Below are positions 46,722-56,836 of a DNA stretch of 64,000 nucleotides, piece by piece. The stretch comes from Anthopleura xanthogrammica (lineage: Eukaryota > Cnidaria > Anthozoa > Actiniaria > Actiniidae). Positions within the stretch are counted from its first letter, which is position 1. Each line of letters begins with the position of its first letter. The stretch is from NCBI GenBank assembly GCA_964019055.1, contig OZ025210.1, positions 11,094,658 through 11,158,657 on the forward strand. Direction: 5' to 3'. Both the position numbers and the translations under genes were made by a program. The notes beneath the pieces were generated by a model. The model did not search any database, was not told where the DNA came from, and saw only the letters and a program-made list of their open reading frames with translations.

Positions 46722-46905
46722 TGTTACGTCCCTAATCACTAACCAATATCGGAGGGACGTAAAAGAACCACTGAGGACGTAAAGAAACCCTGGCAGTGAC
46801 CATCCTCAGTGCCTACACCTCATGCTAACCACCTCTCATGATTGTAAAGCGCCTTTGATTATATACACGTAGAAAGGGCGATATGCAAATCATAAATCCT
46901 TAAAT
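46722..46905 (+). repeat. SINE body without head
   Basis: ATCGGAGGGACGTAAAAGAA and CCCTGGCAGTGACC match the SINE at 15308. The 3' end has GTAAAGCGCCTTTGA, a tail type shared with some LINEs. Confidence 0.75.
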
Positions 46906-47117
46906 CATTACATGAAGATGTTAAGTTGAAATGAATTTAAAGCGAAAATTACACACGGTCGATATCCGTGAAATAAAGCCGTGAATAAAATCTATATCAG
47001 TGAAGTGCCTGATCATACGATATCACTTCACGGTAAACTGTCCGATAAAAAATCTTGCGATATGTAATAATATATAATCGACCCTAAATGTGTAATAAAC
47101 AAAATATTATATGATAA

Positions 47118-47208
47118 GAGCCTGATATCGTTTTTATTCACGAGTTTTCCGTATCATATCGCTCACTCGCTCGCGGACTCGCTCGTGAATAAAAACGACA
47201 TCAGGTTC
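47118..47208. mobile_element. Palindrome with TCGCTCACTCGCTCGCGG centre
   Basis: CCTGATATCGTTTTTATTCA on the left mirrors TGAATAAAAACGACATCAGG on the right. A partial copy lies at 43905-44000. To its left, 46955-47040 is a further repeat also found at 25378-25465 (TAAAGCCGTGAATAA, CGATATCACTTCACGGTAAA). Confidence 0.75.
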
Positions 47209-47215
47209 ATAACAT

Positions 47216-47640
47216 GTGATAATCTCTATATATCCTGAGAATTTGAATTTGTTTTGAGCGAAGAACCTGATTGGTTCAATTTATTGAGGGGAAGTCGCAT
47301 AGGTCTTCCGGTCTAAACAAATTCAACGTCACGTCTTCTAAAAATAGTATCAAAGAGTGCTCATGATGAGGCACGGAGATTCCTTCTCTTACTTCACTTT
47401 CTCGTGCTTTCATAAATTGAAACTCGAACCCAGCCATCCAGAAGAGCTACTATACTTCGAACCAAGATTCTCAATTTCTCAGTAAGTTACTCATTATGAG
47501 TACTAGATTACTAAAAATTATAGATCTTATTTGCTCCACTGAGAATCATTTTTCCGCATAAGCGGAAAACCTATGTACTTTTACTTGGTACTTATTTATA
47601 GACTCAGTATTTATTAATATTTATTAATAGTAACAGTGAA
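47216..47640. repeat. Duplicated segment P, right copy (upstream of gene E)
   Basis: Uninterrupted counterpart of 44003-44670, ending about 60 bp before the ATG of gene E. It probably contains the promoter or a 5' leader, since TATAA occurs at about 47655. Confidence 0.75.
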
Positions 47641-47702
47641 AGCATTTAACGGAATATAATCAATACACGGCGTCAGTTCAAAGTAGACATCGACATCGCA
47701 AA

Positions 47703-48575
47703 ATGGGAAAAGTTAAGATTCTCTTCGCAGTTCTTTTCATGCTTGTGATGATATATAGTGAAGTTATCGAAGCCCGTGGTGGAGGACGTGGTGGTGGTGG
47801 AGGACGTGGTGGTGGTGGAGGACGTGGTGGTGGAGGAGGACGTGGTGGTGGAGGAGGACGTGGTGGTCGTGGTGGTGGACGTGGAGGAAGAGGTGGACGT
47901 ACATACAGCGGTAGCGTCAGCAAAAACACTCGTATGCCTGCTACCAAACCAACATCACCTATTATCGTCAAGCAGGCGAGCGTTGGCCAACGTCCAAACC
48001 TTGCAAGGAATGTCTTCGTTGGATACTTGGCTTATCATTACGCCCTGAAGAGTGGGGTCCTTTACAGACAAAGTTATTATCAGCACAAAACAGAAATAAA
48101 GATCCCAGAGGAGCGAGCTATAAGAGTTAACTTCACCAAGGAAGTCATGCTGGATTCAAACGGAACAGTTTGTTTGAATTCAAGCAAAACAATTACCTTG
48201 GTGAATAATCTAAACGATCGCGTGGAGTCTGCTGTAACCGAGGTTTGGTACAAGAGTCGTTATGGCAAGGCATAAAGAGTGTATATTGGCGAAAAGAAGA
48301 CGGTGTCGATCAACAAGGAAGCTCTGGATAAGTCTGTCGAGATCTTAACGGTTGTAAAGTACAATGGAACGATCGTGGCGAACACAAATTGTACCCAGAT
48401 CCAAAGAGTTTTGAACGGAACTGTTGTACGGATGTATGCTACTAATCCTGATGCAGATGATGATAATATAAATTGGATTCTTATTGGGATGTTTATTGGG
48501 GTTGCCGTTGGTCTCGTTATTACTATGTGTGCGTTGAGACAATATATCAAGAGGAAGAAATTAGAAGACGCTTAG
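47703..48575 (+). pseudogene. Family member E: transmembrane form, in-frame stop
   Basis: From the ATG at 47703 the frame runs 190 codons to TAA at 48273-48275, then continues in the same frame to TAG at 48573-48575 with no further break. The signal peptide (about 1-24) is followed by a glycine-arginine segment of GGRGGGGG repeats. The domain has SPIIVKQASVGQ, YRQSYYQHK and IPEERAIRVNF, first Cys in GTVCLNSS and second in NTNCTQIQR, then NGTVVRMYATNPDA. After it come a hydrophobic helix (WILIGMFIGVAVGLVITMC) and a basic tail (RQYIKRKKLEDA). The stop lies between the cysteines, where B has TAYIGDN. Because everything after it is conserved, the stop may be recent, polymorphic or a sequence error. 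If real, only a truncated secreted fragment would be made. Confidence 0.75.
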
Positions 48576-49786
48576 TACTACGCAATCCTAGAATACTTGG
48601 CTTAACGATTAACGATGTGTCTTATATATATAGGATCGATTGTTTCGGGAAATCAGGAAAAAAACTATGGAAACAATAACTGACATAAATGTTGGCATTT
48701 TTCAGCTAAGGCTCCCTGGGAACTCTTATTTATTATCATTGTGAATTTGAGTAGCATGTTAAAGTCAATGTATGTCAACAATATCACGCAGTTTTGAAAT
48801 ACGAGAGTTACTGTAGTGCCTTTACTGAATATTACTTCACAGCACAGGTAAAATTAGTTACCTAATTAGTATTCACTTCGAATTCCTTTTATACTATCAC
48901 TCAGTGGTTTTACTGACTTCATCTTTTGTTTTTATAAGTGTTGCTCAATAGACCGTTCCCGAATTTGCTTGCCGAGTGGCCATGAACGAAAATGCCTCCA
49001 GGTTGAAAATTGGACGGCTGTTTATACATTTCTCATATCATAGACCGGTTACAGCACTTCGAAATGCAGCTTAATTTGGAGGGAGAAAAAATAAAATCAT
49101 GGAAATTCTTTTGTCCCCTCCGGTCAAATTGAGCTGCTTTGACGTCACGAGCAAGGGGCCTATATAAAGTCCTTGACTTGGAGCCACTGTTCCGTGGCCA
49201 CTCAAGCGAATTCGGGAAAGGTCTAATAATGCTACACAAGTATGAATTTGAAGAAAACGTCTGCCACATACCTGCTTTGGAAAATATAGGTTTTCTGACA
49301 GTTGTCACATCCATTGCATCACCACTTACGAGAGATAAATTTTAAATAAAACTTCAATAAAACTTTCGTGTTTAGCTTATTTCACTCACAAAGTCAGCTA
49401 AATTGAATGACGTCATTCGAAAAATTACTATTTGTCGAATTCAAAGAGTGCTGGTAAATAAAAATAAAAAAACCCGTCTTGCACAGGATACAAGATGGTG
49501 GAGCTTTTATGATGGTGTCCTCACGTGGATTCCCATAATCCTTTGCATCATGAGGCCGTTACCAGTATAGTTTACACTTAAGTCCAAAATGGCGCATGGC
49601 TGGGTGAGTTACATGAAAACACGGCATCCAGGGCGAATTTACAGTGTTTTCGTATAATTTAATGCCGCAAAATTGTTGCATTCCCGAACGTAAGAAAAAG
49701 AAAGACGTACTGAAGAAGTGTATACTTTGCATAGATACTTTGAATTTTGCCCTGGATGCCTCGTTTTCAATAATGTGCGCCATCTT
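48576..49786. other. Gene E 3' flank with one MITE
   Basis: A member of the CCCCTTGCAG MITE family lies at 49042-49160. No gene seen. Open frames here carry no recognisable content. Confidence 0.5.
49042..49160. mobile_element. CCCCTTGCAGCACGTCGG MITE, copy 5
   Basis: The left arm AGCACTTCGAAATGCAGC plus TTAATTTGGAGG mirrors the right arm CAAATTGAGCTGCTTTGACG, ending GCAAGGGGCC. Confidence 0.75.
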
Positions 49787-50910
49787 TGGTGTATTACTCC
49801 AAACTTCGCAAAAGTGAAGTGTGCAGTCCAGCACGAGTCTTGAAAGGGTTTTATTATCGAACATATATGCTTTAATATCTAATATATACGTACTATCCAC
49901 ACTTCGTTGATCTGCACCGGGTGACGTTTCAGCACCATTTAACACGGAACAGTCAGGAACGGGATGTAGGAAGCCCGAATAAGTTATCCACGTACTAGAA
50001 AAGCACTTTGCAGCGAGTAAATTAAAACTGAGCTCTATCCAACGAATAGAAATGCATAGCATAAAATCCAGTGGATAACTCCTATCCAGTCTTCGTTCAA
50101 CCGCCAATCACGCCATCTGAATAAAGATTTATCCACGATGGATAGTATACTTTTTAGTTAATAAAATCGAATTGAACAATCATGTTTGTCTCAAATTTGG
50201 GATATATTTTTCTATGTTAACAGTTTGTCAGATAACTGTATCTGTGAAAGGATAACAATATCAACCGTGAAAGGAGACATGATTTACAGCATGACCTTCT
50301 TCGATTATTTCAAACATTTGTACCAAGTTTTACCAATTAAAACATGTATTCTAAAAAACTAATCTCGTCATAAATTTGTGATATTTTTTTTCTATGTTAA
50401 CAGTGGGGTTTGTGTACGATTCAGATAATTGTATCTGTAAATAACCAAACAGTTTCACAACATTCTCACGATGCAGTGGTAAACAGGAATGTTGCAAAAG
50501 CGGAAGCAAATTCTTGATATCCGTCCTCTTAATTGGTTGAACGATCATTGTCATTATCGTCTTTCGTTATACCAACCAACATGGCAGTCATGTGTAGCTA
50601 TTTTATTCTCTGAGAGTGACTTCAAGCCAACCACAGTATATACGAGATGAAAATTTTTCTCTAAACGTTTCTCCAGATCGGACTATAAGTCAAAGTTAGA
50701 CACCAATTCACAAGAAGACTGAAACATTTACTCCTACTTGAGATATTGGACGAATCAACCAATCACTGCATGCTCGTGTTACGTCATTGCGGTCTTCAAA
50801 ACGCGGGACATTATCTAAAATAGTTCTAAACGTGATTGCAAAATCTTTCCGAAGTTTCTTTATTTCAATAGAGTTTTATGTTACATGGCATTTTTAAAGC
50901 CACATAAATC
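49787..50910. repeat. Duplicated segment D, right copy
   Basis: Shorter counterpart of 44797-46560. A small further piece of the same unit (TATCAACCGTGAAAGTAGTC, TTTGTACCAAGTTTTA) appears at 54065-54190 upstream of gene G. Confidence 0.85.
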
Positions 50911-52050
50911 CCATTGCCAGAAATATGGGACATGAGCCTGCTCATACATGCGCAATGATGCGTTTCAGCTTACAAAATAGCCGCCGAGTCTTATAGGAAA
51001 TGTATGGGGAATATAGAGCTTCCTCTATTTACGGCGAATAGGGTTTTATTTCCTCTGAGCTCCACATCGCGACAAACAACCCACCCTACAAGCTACTAAA
51101 TAAGCATAAAATGATCATTGAATCATGCGACATATTGGTTCCCGGACTACTTGCCTTCGAAAGGCTTCGAAAGCTCTAGATTCCATACATCGTCTATAAA
51201 TCTGGCCACACTTGACCCCAAAATCGTCTTATTTGAGCTCGAAAAAATTTAAAAGTAAAAGAGCTCCACCTCGATATCACCAAACGAGTGTTTAATAAAT
51301 CCAAAACCGCTCAAAATAGACAGCATGCCTTCAGAATGTAGGTTCCCAAGAAGCTTGAAGTTAGGTGAAATTTTAAGCGATTCGACGCGTTGTTAGCTCG
51401 TAGTTTTCAGTTAAAAATGACAAGAAACCACAGAGAACTGCTCCAAACAGCTTCAAAACCCCCTAAATATCGCCATTTTGTTTTTACAAGCTCCTATTGA
51501 CTGCTGAGATACAATAAGGAAGCTTAAAGTAACGATTTAGGTTTGAAACTTGTTTTTTGTCCTTCATGGGCTTCCTGTGGTGAGGCTTATCAACAGAAAA
51601 ATAATAGTTGTTCTTTTGATTGGCAAGTAACTATTTTTTGGCAAGAATTGTTTTACTAACATCATAGTTGAATATAAATATGTGCTTGGAAACCATGTAG
51701 TTATATTTTTCCTCTAGAAAACCACTTCATTTTCATTCATGCGTAACACCGCTGACAATGTCCAATATTTCTGGCAATGCCTTGGTTACTGAAATGGATG
51801 CTATCCTACCTCGGTTTACGGATGCGATATCTCGATAAGTAAGCTGAAATAAAATAAAAAAGGTTGCATTTGCTAAAAACTGGAAGTTCCAAAGTGTTGG
51901 CTGTAAACAGGAACAACATAGTTTAGATAGTTTTCAATAATCTTACCTCATTTCTTATATTAGTAGCAATGGTTGCATTATATAAGAAGCGCAATTTCTA
52001 ACGCTATAGTCACAGCAAGATCAAGCCAGTCTCCAGACCTAAAGTCCAAG
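50911..52050. other. Upstream region of gene F
   Basis: No gene seen. TATATAA at about 51979-51985, roughly 70 bp before the ATG at 52051, is a likely TATA box. GGGCTTCCTGTGG at 51569 recurs at 54039. Confidence 0.5.
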
Positions 52051-52818
52051 ATGGCCAAACTTCTTGCAGCTCTAGGGATCTTGTTGGTCGTGATTGTCAT
52101 AGCGAGTGAACTCACCGAAGCTCGTGGGAGGGTACGAGTTCGAAGCTCACGGACCCGTACGCGATCTGGAAGTACCAGTAGAACACGAAGACATTTCAGT
52201 CCCGCTGGATCAAGTAAAGTAACGAAGCATACCTTCATCCCTGTGTTAACCAGGTCCTCACCAGTGATTAGGCGTCAAACAATCCTCAGCCCTCGCTCAC
52301 ATCTTTACAGAAATGTTTTCTATGGATACCTGTTCTCCGGGTATACTTTAAAAAAGATGCCAGTCTACCGAGGCAGTTTCAACATGCCCAACACAGTGGT
52401 CCAAATCCCAGAAGAGCGAGCCTTAAGAATTTCCTTCGTCTCAGAAACCCTTCAAGATATCAATGGAAGTAATTGCCTCTGGTATTTATGGAACAATTTT
52501 ACTATATTGCCTGACGTGCACGTCTCGTCTGTCCAAACTAAACTGACTGTAAATTGGAGTGTACGTTTGACAAACAATAGTAATGTCGCAAACGTCACCC
52601 TCGATAAAGACATGCTGGACAAAGAGATACGAGTTCGCACCGTTGTCATTTATGATGGTAATATGGTAGCTAACACCACATGTCGTCAAGTTGAAAGTGA
52701 AATGGAAGGAACTGTCGTACGGATGTATGCGACCAATCCAGATGCTGCTGGGACCATCCGATGTAGCTTGATCGCTGTTGCTCTCTCGAGTATTTTGTAC
52801 TTCTTTTTCTTGGCATAA
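52051..52818 (+). CDS. Family member F: GPI-type surface protein with RS/RT segment
   Basis: Single exon, 255 aa from the ATG at 52051; the open frame extends upstream without another ATG. The signal peptide (about 1-24) precedes a basic segment RGRVRVRSSRTRTRSG that ends in RTRR directly before HFSPAGSSKV, a furin-like site as in A. The domain is diverged: SPVIRRQTILSP, PVYRGSFNMP, IPEERALRISF, first Cys in GSNCLWYLW, second in NTTCRQVES, then EGTVVRMYATNPDA. It shares the SSVQTKLTVNW insertion type with member G. The C-terminal hydrophobic tail (SLIAVALSSILYFFFLA) is GPI-type. Function unknown. Confidence 0.85.
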   Translation: MAKLLAALGILLVVIVIASELTEARGRVRVRSSRTRTRSGSTSRTRRHFSPAGSSKVTKHTFIPVLTRSSPVIRRQTILSPRSHLYRNVFYGYLFSGYTLKKMPVYRGSFNMPNTVVQIPEERALRISFVSETLQDINGSNCLWYLWNNFTILPDVHVSSVQTKLTVNWSVRLTNNSNVANVTLDKDMLDKEIRVRTVVIYDGNMVANTTCRQVESEMEGTVVRMYATNPDAAGTIRCSLIAVALSSILYFFFLA

Positions 52819-52854
52819 GAAGCAAGGACTCTTAGGACTTTTCTGTCTGCTATA

Positions 52855-52986
52855 GACCCCTTGCAGCACGTCGGAATGTAGCTTAATTTGGAGGACAAAA
52901 CAATAGGTTCAGATTCAGCCAATAAGTTGAAATTCTTTAGTTTTGCCCTCCAAATTGAGCTACTTTGACGTCACATGCAAAGGGTC
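52855..52986. mobile_element. CCCCTTGCAGCACGTCGG MITE, copy 6
   Basis: Starts GACCCCTTGCAGCACGTCGG, ends with AAAGGGTC. The arms carry TTTGGAGGACAAAACAATAG and its complement. It lies 37 bp after the stop codon of gene F, so it is probably transcribed in the 3' untranslated region. Confidence 0.9.
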
Positions 52987-53640
52987 TATTCCTAAATTTC
53001 AAAGCCAACATAGCTTTAAACTGCATGCTAATTTTTTTCTTCTTTTCAGTGTCATATAACGACATCCAACATGGCAGCTATGTCTTTAGAGATCTCATTT
53101 TCTTTGTAATGATTACAGAACCCTTGATTCAAAATTATGTTGGATCGGGGAGTCTCGGGAAAATACAGAAGAAATGGCACGAATTCAGTATCGAGAAAAA
53201 GTGTGATTTCCCGCTTTTGTATTTTGAAGTTAGTTTTTCATCCAAGATGATATTTTAAAAAGGGCTCCATAGAGGAGTTTTACCGCAGTCATGTTGAAAA
53301 GTGAAGCAATAGAAATGTTTTCCTTTGGCAATTGAAATCTCTTGGATTGGAGACCATCAAGACGTTGAGTTTGTAGTTGATTTGTAGTGCGCACTGCAAT
53401 AACGTTTTTAGAGCTTTTTGAGAAGTAAAAAAGCCTATAGTAACTGCTATCTACTAAATTCATGCCAAATATAATGTAAGCGAGAGAACGAAATGTATAA
53501 ATGGCTTTTATCGAGTAATTTTTTTCTGCATGTGTACGTTAGATGTGCAATGAACTGTTAAATGAATTAAAAAATGAACTGATAATTAGCTAGGAACTCA
53601 ATAAACTAAACATGTTGTTTGTTTGTTTGTTTGGACCATA
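52987..53640. other. Intergenic, no gene seen
   Basis: Contains a fragment TCCAACATGGCAGCTATGTC similar to one in segment D. Nothing else recognised. Confidence 0.45.
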
Positions 53641-53647
53641 ACTATGT

Positions 53648-53900
53648 ATAGGAGGAGAAGGAGAAGGAGAAGGAGAAGGAGAAGGAGAAGGAGAAGGAGA
53701 AGGAGAAGGAGAAGGAGAAGGAGAGGGAGAGGGAGAGGGAGAGGGAGAGGGAGAGGGAGAGGGAGAGGGAGAGGGAGAGGGAGAGGGAGAGGGAGAGGGA
53801 GAGGGAGAGGGAGAGGGAGAGGGAGAGGGAGAGGGAGAGGGAGAGGGAGAGGGAGAGGGAGGAGAGGGAGAGGGAGGAGAGGGAGAGGGAACAGAACAGA
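53648..53900. repeat. (GGAGAA)n then (GGGAGA)n polypurine tract
   Basis: About 250 bp of pure purine on the plus strand: about 12 units of AGGAGA, then about 28 units of GGGAGA, then AACAG repeats. Long uninterrupted purine strands of mirror symmetry can form triplex DNA. Frames through it (RRRRR/GRGRG) are artefacts. Confidence 0.95.
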
Positions 53901-54435
53901 ACAGAACAGAACAAGCTGATATAATTTGAAAAGCAAAATCAAGAAATCAAACCTTTTCATTTAACAAAAATGATATTTATAATTCTTTTATAATCATTTT
54001 GAGGATGACGTCACACTGACGGACTGCAATAACAGCATGGGCTTCCTGTGGTTTTTAGCGAAATTATCAACCGTGAAAGTAGTCATGATTTACTGCACAA
54101 CCTTTGCATAAATTACAAAAAAATAACTTCTTTTTCTCCTGACAGTCATTTATAATTTGTACCAAGTTTTATTATAGCATTTAATATGTTCAACTAGAGA
54201 TTTTTAACTTTTGAAAAAGTCGTTTATTCGTGGTAAGAATCGATGTTTGCTATTGCGTGATTTCTCTCTCGTAATGTAAAATTTATTTACGAAGTTGATT
54301 CTTGATTCAGCGTGGTTTTACGCATATCATATTCTTTTAGCACTAGTCACGACGCAATTTTAAGCGGACAACGTTGTCCTACGTTACACTCTAAGCCAAG
54401 TCGCTCATCGAGACTAGCTGAGGAAGTCTGTAAAA

Positions 54436-55134
54436 ATGGCTAAAATTTTCACAGTTCTTGGAGCGGTGTTTGTTGTGCTTGCAGTGGTGATCAAGTTCGT
54501 GGAAGGCGAAGTTACCAAAGATACTCCAATAACAGTAAAAGATTCCACGTCTCCTGTGATCGTTAGCCAAACCAAGATCGGATCTCCTTCAGATCTTTCG
54601 AACAAGTACTTTTATAGGCTCAAGAAAACGAACTACGCCTTGAAGAATAGTCCCGTGTATCGTTCGAAATATTACATGCATCGTACTGAGCTGGAGATTC
54701 CGGATGAGCGAGCGGTACGACTCAATTGGGTCAAAGAAGAGCTAACGGATGACAAGGGGATGGATTGTTTAATGGCGGCAGACGAATATGTCATTCATTC
54801 GCCCAGTATGGATGGTAATGTCAGTTCAATTCATACTAAACTCGAGGTCAATTGGATCAAAGTTAGTGAACAGAATAGTACCCAGAACTACACTGTGATT
54901 ACATTTGACAAGGACCAGAAAGACTCGCTCGGTAAAGCCATAAAACTCACTACGATTGTGAAGTATAAAGTAGCATTGAAGACGAATAAAACGTGTACGA
55001 AGATTCAAAGTGAAATGGTGGGGACAATTGTACGAATGTATGATACGAACCCTGATGCAAGTCAAGCTACAATCACAAAGAACAGCCTGTTTCTTGTAGT
55101 ATTAGGCATTTTGTATCTTGTGCTCTTAATCTAA
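54436..55134 (+). CDS. Family member G: GPI-type surface protein without basic segment
   Basis: Single exon, 232 aa. The signal peptide (about 1-24, ending VEG) runs into EVTKDTPITVKDSTSPVI without an RGG/RS segment. The domain keeps SPVIVSQTKIGS, NSPVYRSKYYMHR and IPDERAVRLNW, first Cys in GMDCLMAAD, second in NKTCTKIQS, then VGTIVRMYDTNPDA. The middle (SSIHTKLEVNW) pairs it with F. The hydrophobic tail SLFLVVLGILYLVLLI is GPI-type. A few bases after the stop comes a long G-run (55148 onward). The most diverged member, so probably an older split. Function unknown. Confidence 0.85.
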   Translation: MAKIFTVLGAVFVVLAVVIKFVEGEVTKDTPITVKDSTSPVIVSQTKIGSPSDLSNKYFYRLKKTNYALKNSPVYRSKYYMHRTELEIPDERAVRLNWVKEELTDDKGMDCLMAADEYVIHSPSMDGNVSSIHTKLEVNWIKVSEQNSTQNYTVITFDKDQKDSLGKAIKLTTIVKYKVALKTNKTCTKIQSEMVGTIVRMYDTNPDASQATITKNSLFLVVLGILYLVLLI

Positions 55135-55144
55135 TGCTCTTGAT

Positions 55145-55320
55145 CTGGGGGGGGGGGGGGGGCGTAGAGAGAGGCAACTCGGGGGGAGGGGAGTGGAGAG
55201 AGGCAACTCGGGGGAGAGTGGAGAGGCAACTCGGGGAGGGTAGGGTAGTAGAGAGCGGCCACTCGGGGGGGAAGGGGAGTGGAGAGAAGAGGCAACTCTA
55301 GGGGAGGGGGAGGGGAATAT
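55145..55320. repeat. G-rich minisatellite after gene G
   Basis: A run of about 16 G at 55148 is followed by about five imperfect units of GAGAGAGGCAACTCGGGG, each with G-runs of four or more. Several G-quadruplexes are possible in the transcript end of gene G. Confidence 0.85.
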
Positions 55321-56500
55321 TTTGCTCAGTTCACCGTCCATCCACTGACAGTTCCATGTTTTCAACCAATCAGAGCGCGCGTTATATCGTAGGTGATCAC
55401 ATAAAGTTTAGTCAGGCAATAATACAAAGAGTTTATCTTCTTTCTTAATAATTAAATAATCTATAATAATAATTGTTGATTAGAGTGTGAAAGCTACGGA
55501 AGTAGCTGGAGTAATTTTGATCGAATACATTTCCGATCGTGTCACTTTTGTATTAGCGTTCAATCATTAATAAAAATACCGTACCACGTGACTTGACTTC
55601 TTGTCCTATCGCCTATACTAGTGCCTCCTTTTAATTAATTGTATTGATCAATTAATGATTAATTAATGATAAATCCTGATCCGGATTTCTTTGGAATGTG
55701 CAGAAGTTCCTGGTCTACCTTTGCAAATAGAAAAGTCTTTTTGAAAATAATCCATTCTTGAAGACTTTTGGAAGCTCTTTGATCCACTTTTAAAAGTTCT
55801 CCTCGATTTCAATTGTTTCTCATTATCACCATGACAACCATGACGTCATCCAGGACCATGAGAAAAGAGGGATACTGAATACATATACTTTGATAACCAT
55901 GGCAACTATGACAACCATAACGTCATCCAGGTCCATAAAGAAAAGACGCATATCGAATGCATATTCTTTGATAACCATGACAACGAAGAATGCTCATCTT
56001 TTATATACTTGCCATAGCAATGCGAGAGTAGTCATGGCAACCTGTTGTTTATGCCCAGTGACTTCATTGCTGAAGTTTGTAGACTCAATGTTTTAATTCT
56101 AGAAATGAGATATTACTCATTATTATTAGGATAATATTAATATCAATGTCCATATTTCATTGATATTACGCAGACTAACGAATTTAATCCCATTACGTCA
56201 TGACTGCGCATGACCAAATATGGTCAGCTCTAATTGAATACGTAATTATTTATAGCATCTCAGCCAATCAGAAATAGGAATATAATTTGAATATTTTTGT
56301 TATAAAAGTACGAACTATTGATTGCAAAATACAAGATATTTTCTTGCCTAACTACGATATATACAATTATATTAAAACACATTCGCTTCAAAATGAGAAT
56401 GCTAATAGGATTTTTGCAAATGTGGCCGAAGATAAATACGAGAATAATAATAAATAGAAGTGCGCTTATGTGAAGGGCATAGAGACCAGTCTTCTCGGTA
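55321..56500. other. Intergenic, small tandem duplication, no gene seen
   Basis: Two units of about 85-95 bp at 55830-56000 share CATGACAACCATGACGTCAT and ATCCAGGACCATGAGAAAAG. The rest is AT-rich. Confidence 0.5.
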
Positions 56501-56516
56501 GAGACGGGTTCGTTTA

Positions 56517-56706
56517 GCTTATTATTCGGCTTGCAGATCCATCGCTTCGTCGCTGTTCGTCTCTGTCTTGTTTCCAAAAGCATCTTTGAATCAAAATTTC
56601 TGTAGAGCTCTGCTTATTATTCGGCTTGCAGATCCATCGCTTCGTCGCTGTTCGTCTCTCTTTTGTTTCCAAAGCATCTTTGAATCAAAATTTTTGCACA
56701 GCCCTG
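56517..56706 (-). repeat. Tandem 90-bp duplication, possible alternative last exon
   Basis: Two copies (56517-56604 and 56611-56706) share CTTATTATTCGGCTTGCAG, CCATCGCTTCGTCGCTGTTC and TTGAATCAAAATTT. On the minus strand each is preceded by TTTTGATTCAAAG. The upstream copy, entered in phase 2, reads CFGNKRETNSDEAMDLQAE then stop. The other copy differs by one base and shifts. Whether it is spliced is unknown. Confidence 0.4.
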
Positions 56707-56836
56707 CTTAAGCTTAAAAAATAAAAGTCTTCTACCAAAGAAATCTGGTTTAAAGAATTTTTTCCCAATAGTTTCTTTCGAAGCAGTTTGTTCCGCAAAT
56801 GCTTTAAAATGGAATTTTTAAGAGGTCACATTATCG

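Noticed and set aside
48279..48575. Separate gene after the stop in member E
   Set aside because: It is in the same frame as the preceding 190 codons, begins at GTG, and matches the second half of the family domain.
51973..52050. Longer N-terminus for family member F
   Set aside because: It would start at TTG; the ATG at 52051 opens a proper signal peptide and lies about 70 bp after a TATA-like box.
53598..53960. Leu/Pro-, Ser/Leu- and Arg/Gly-rich frames on both strands
   Set aside because: Translation of the purine hexamer repeat; composition follows the repeat in every frame.
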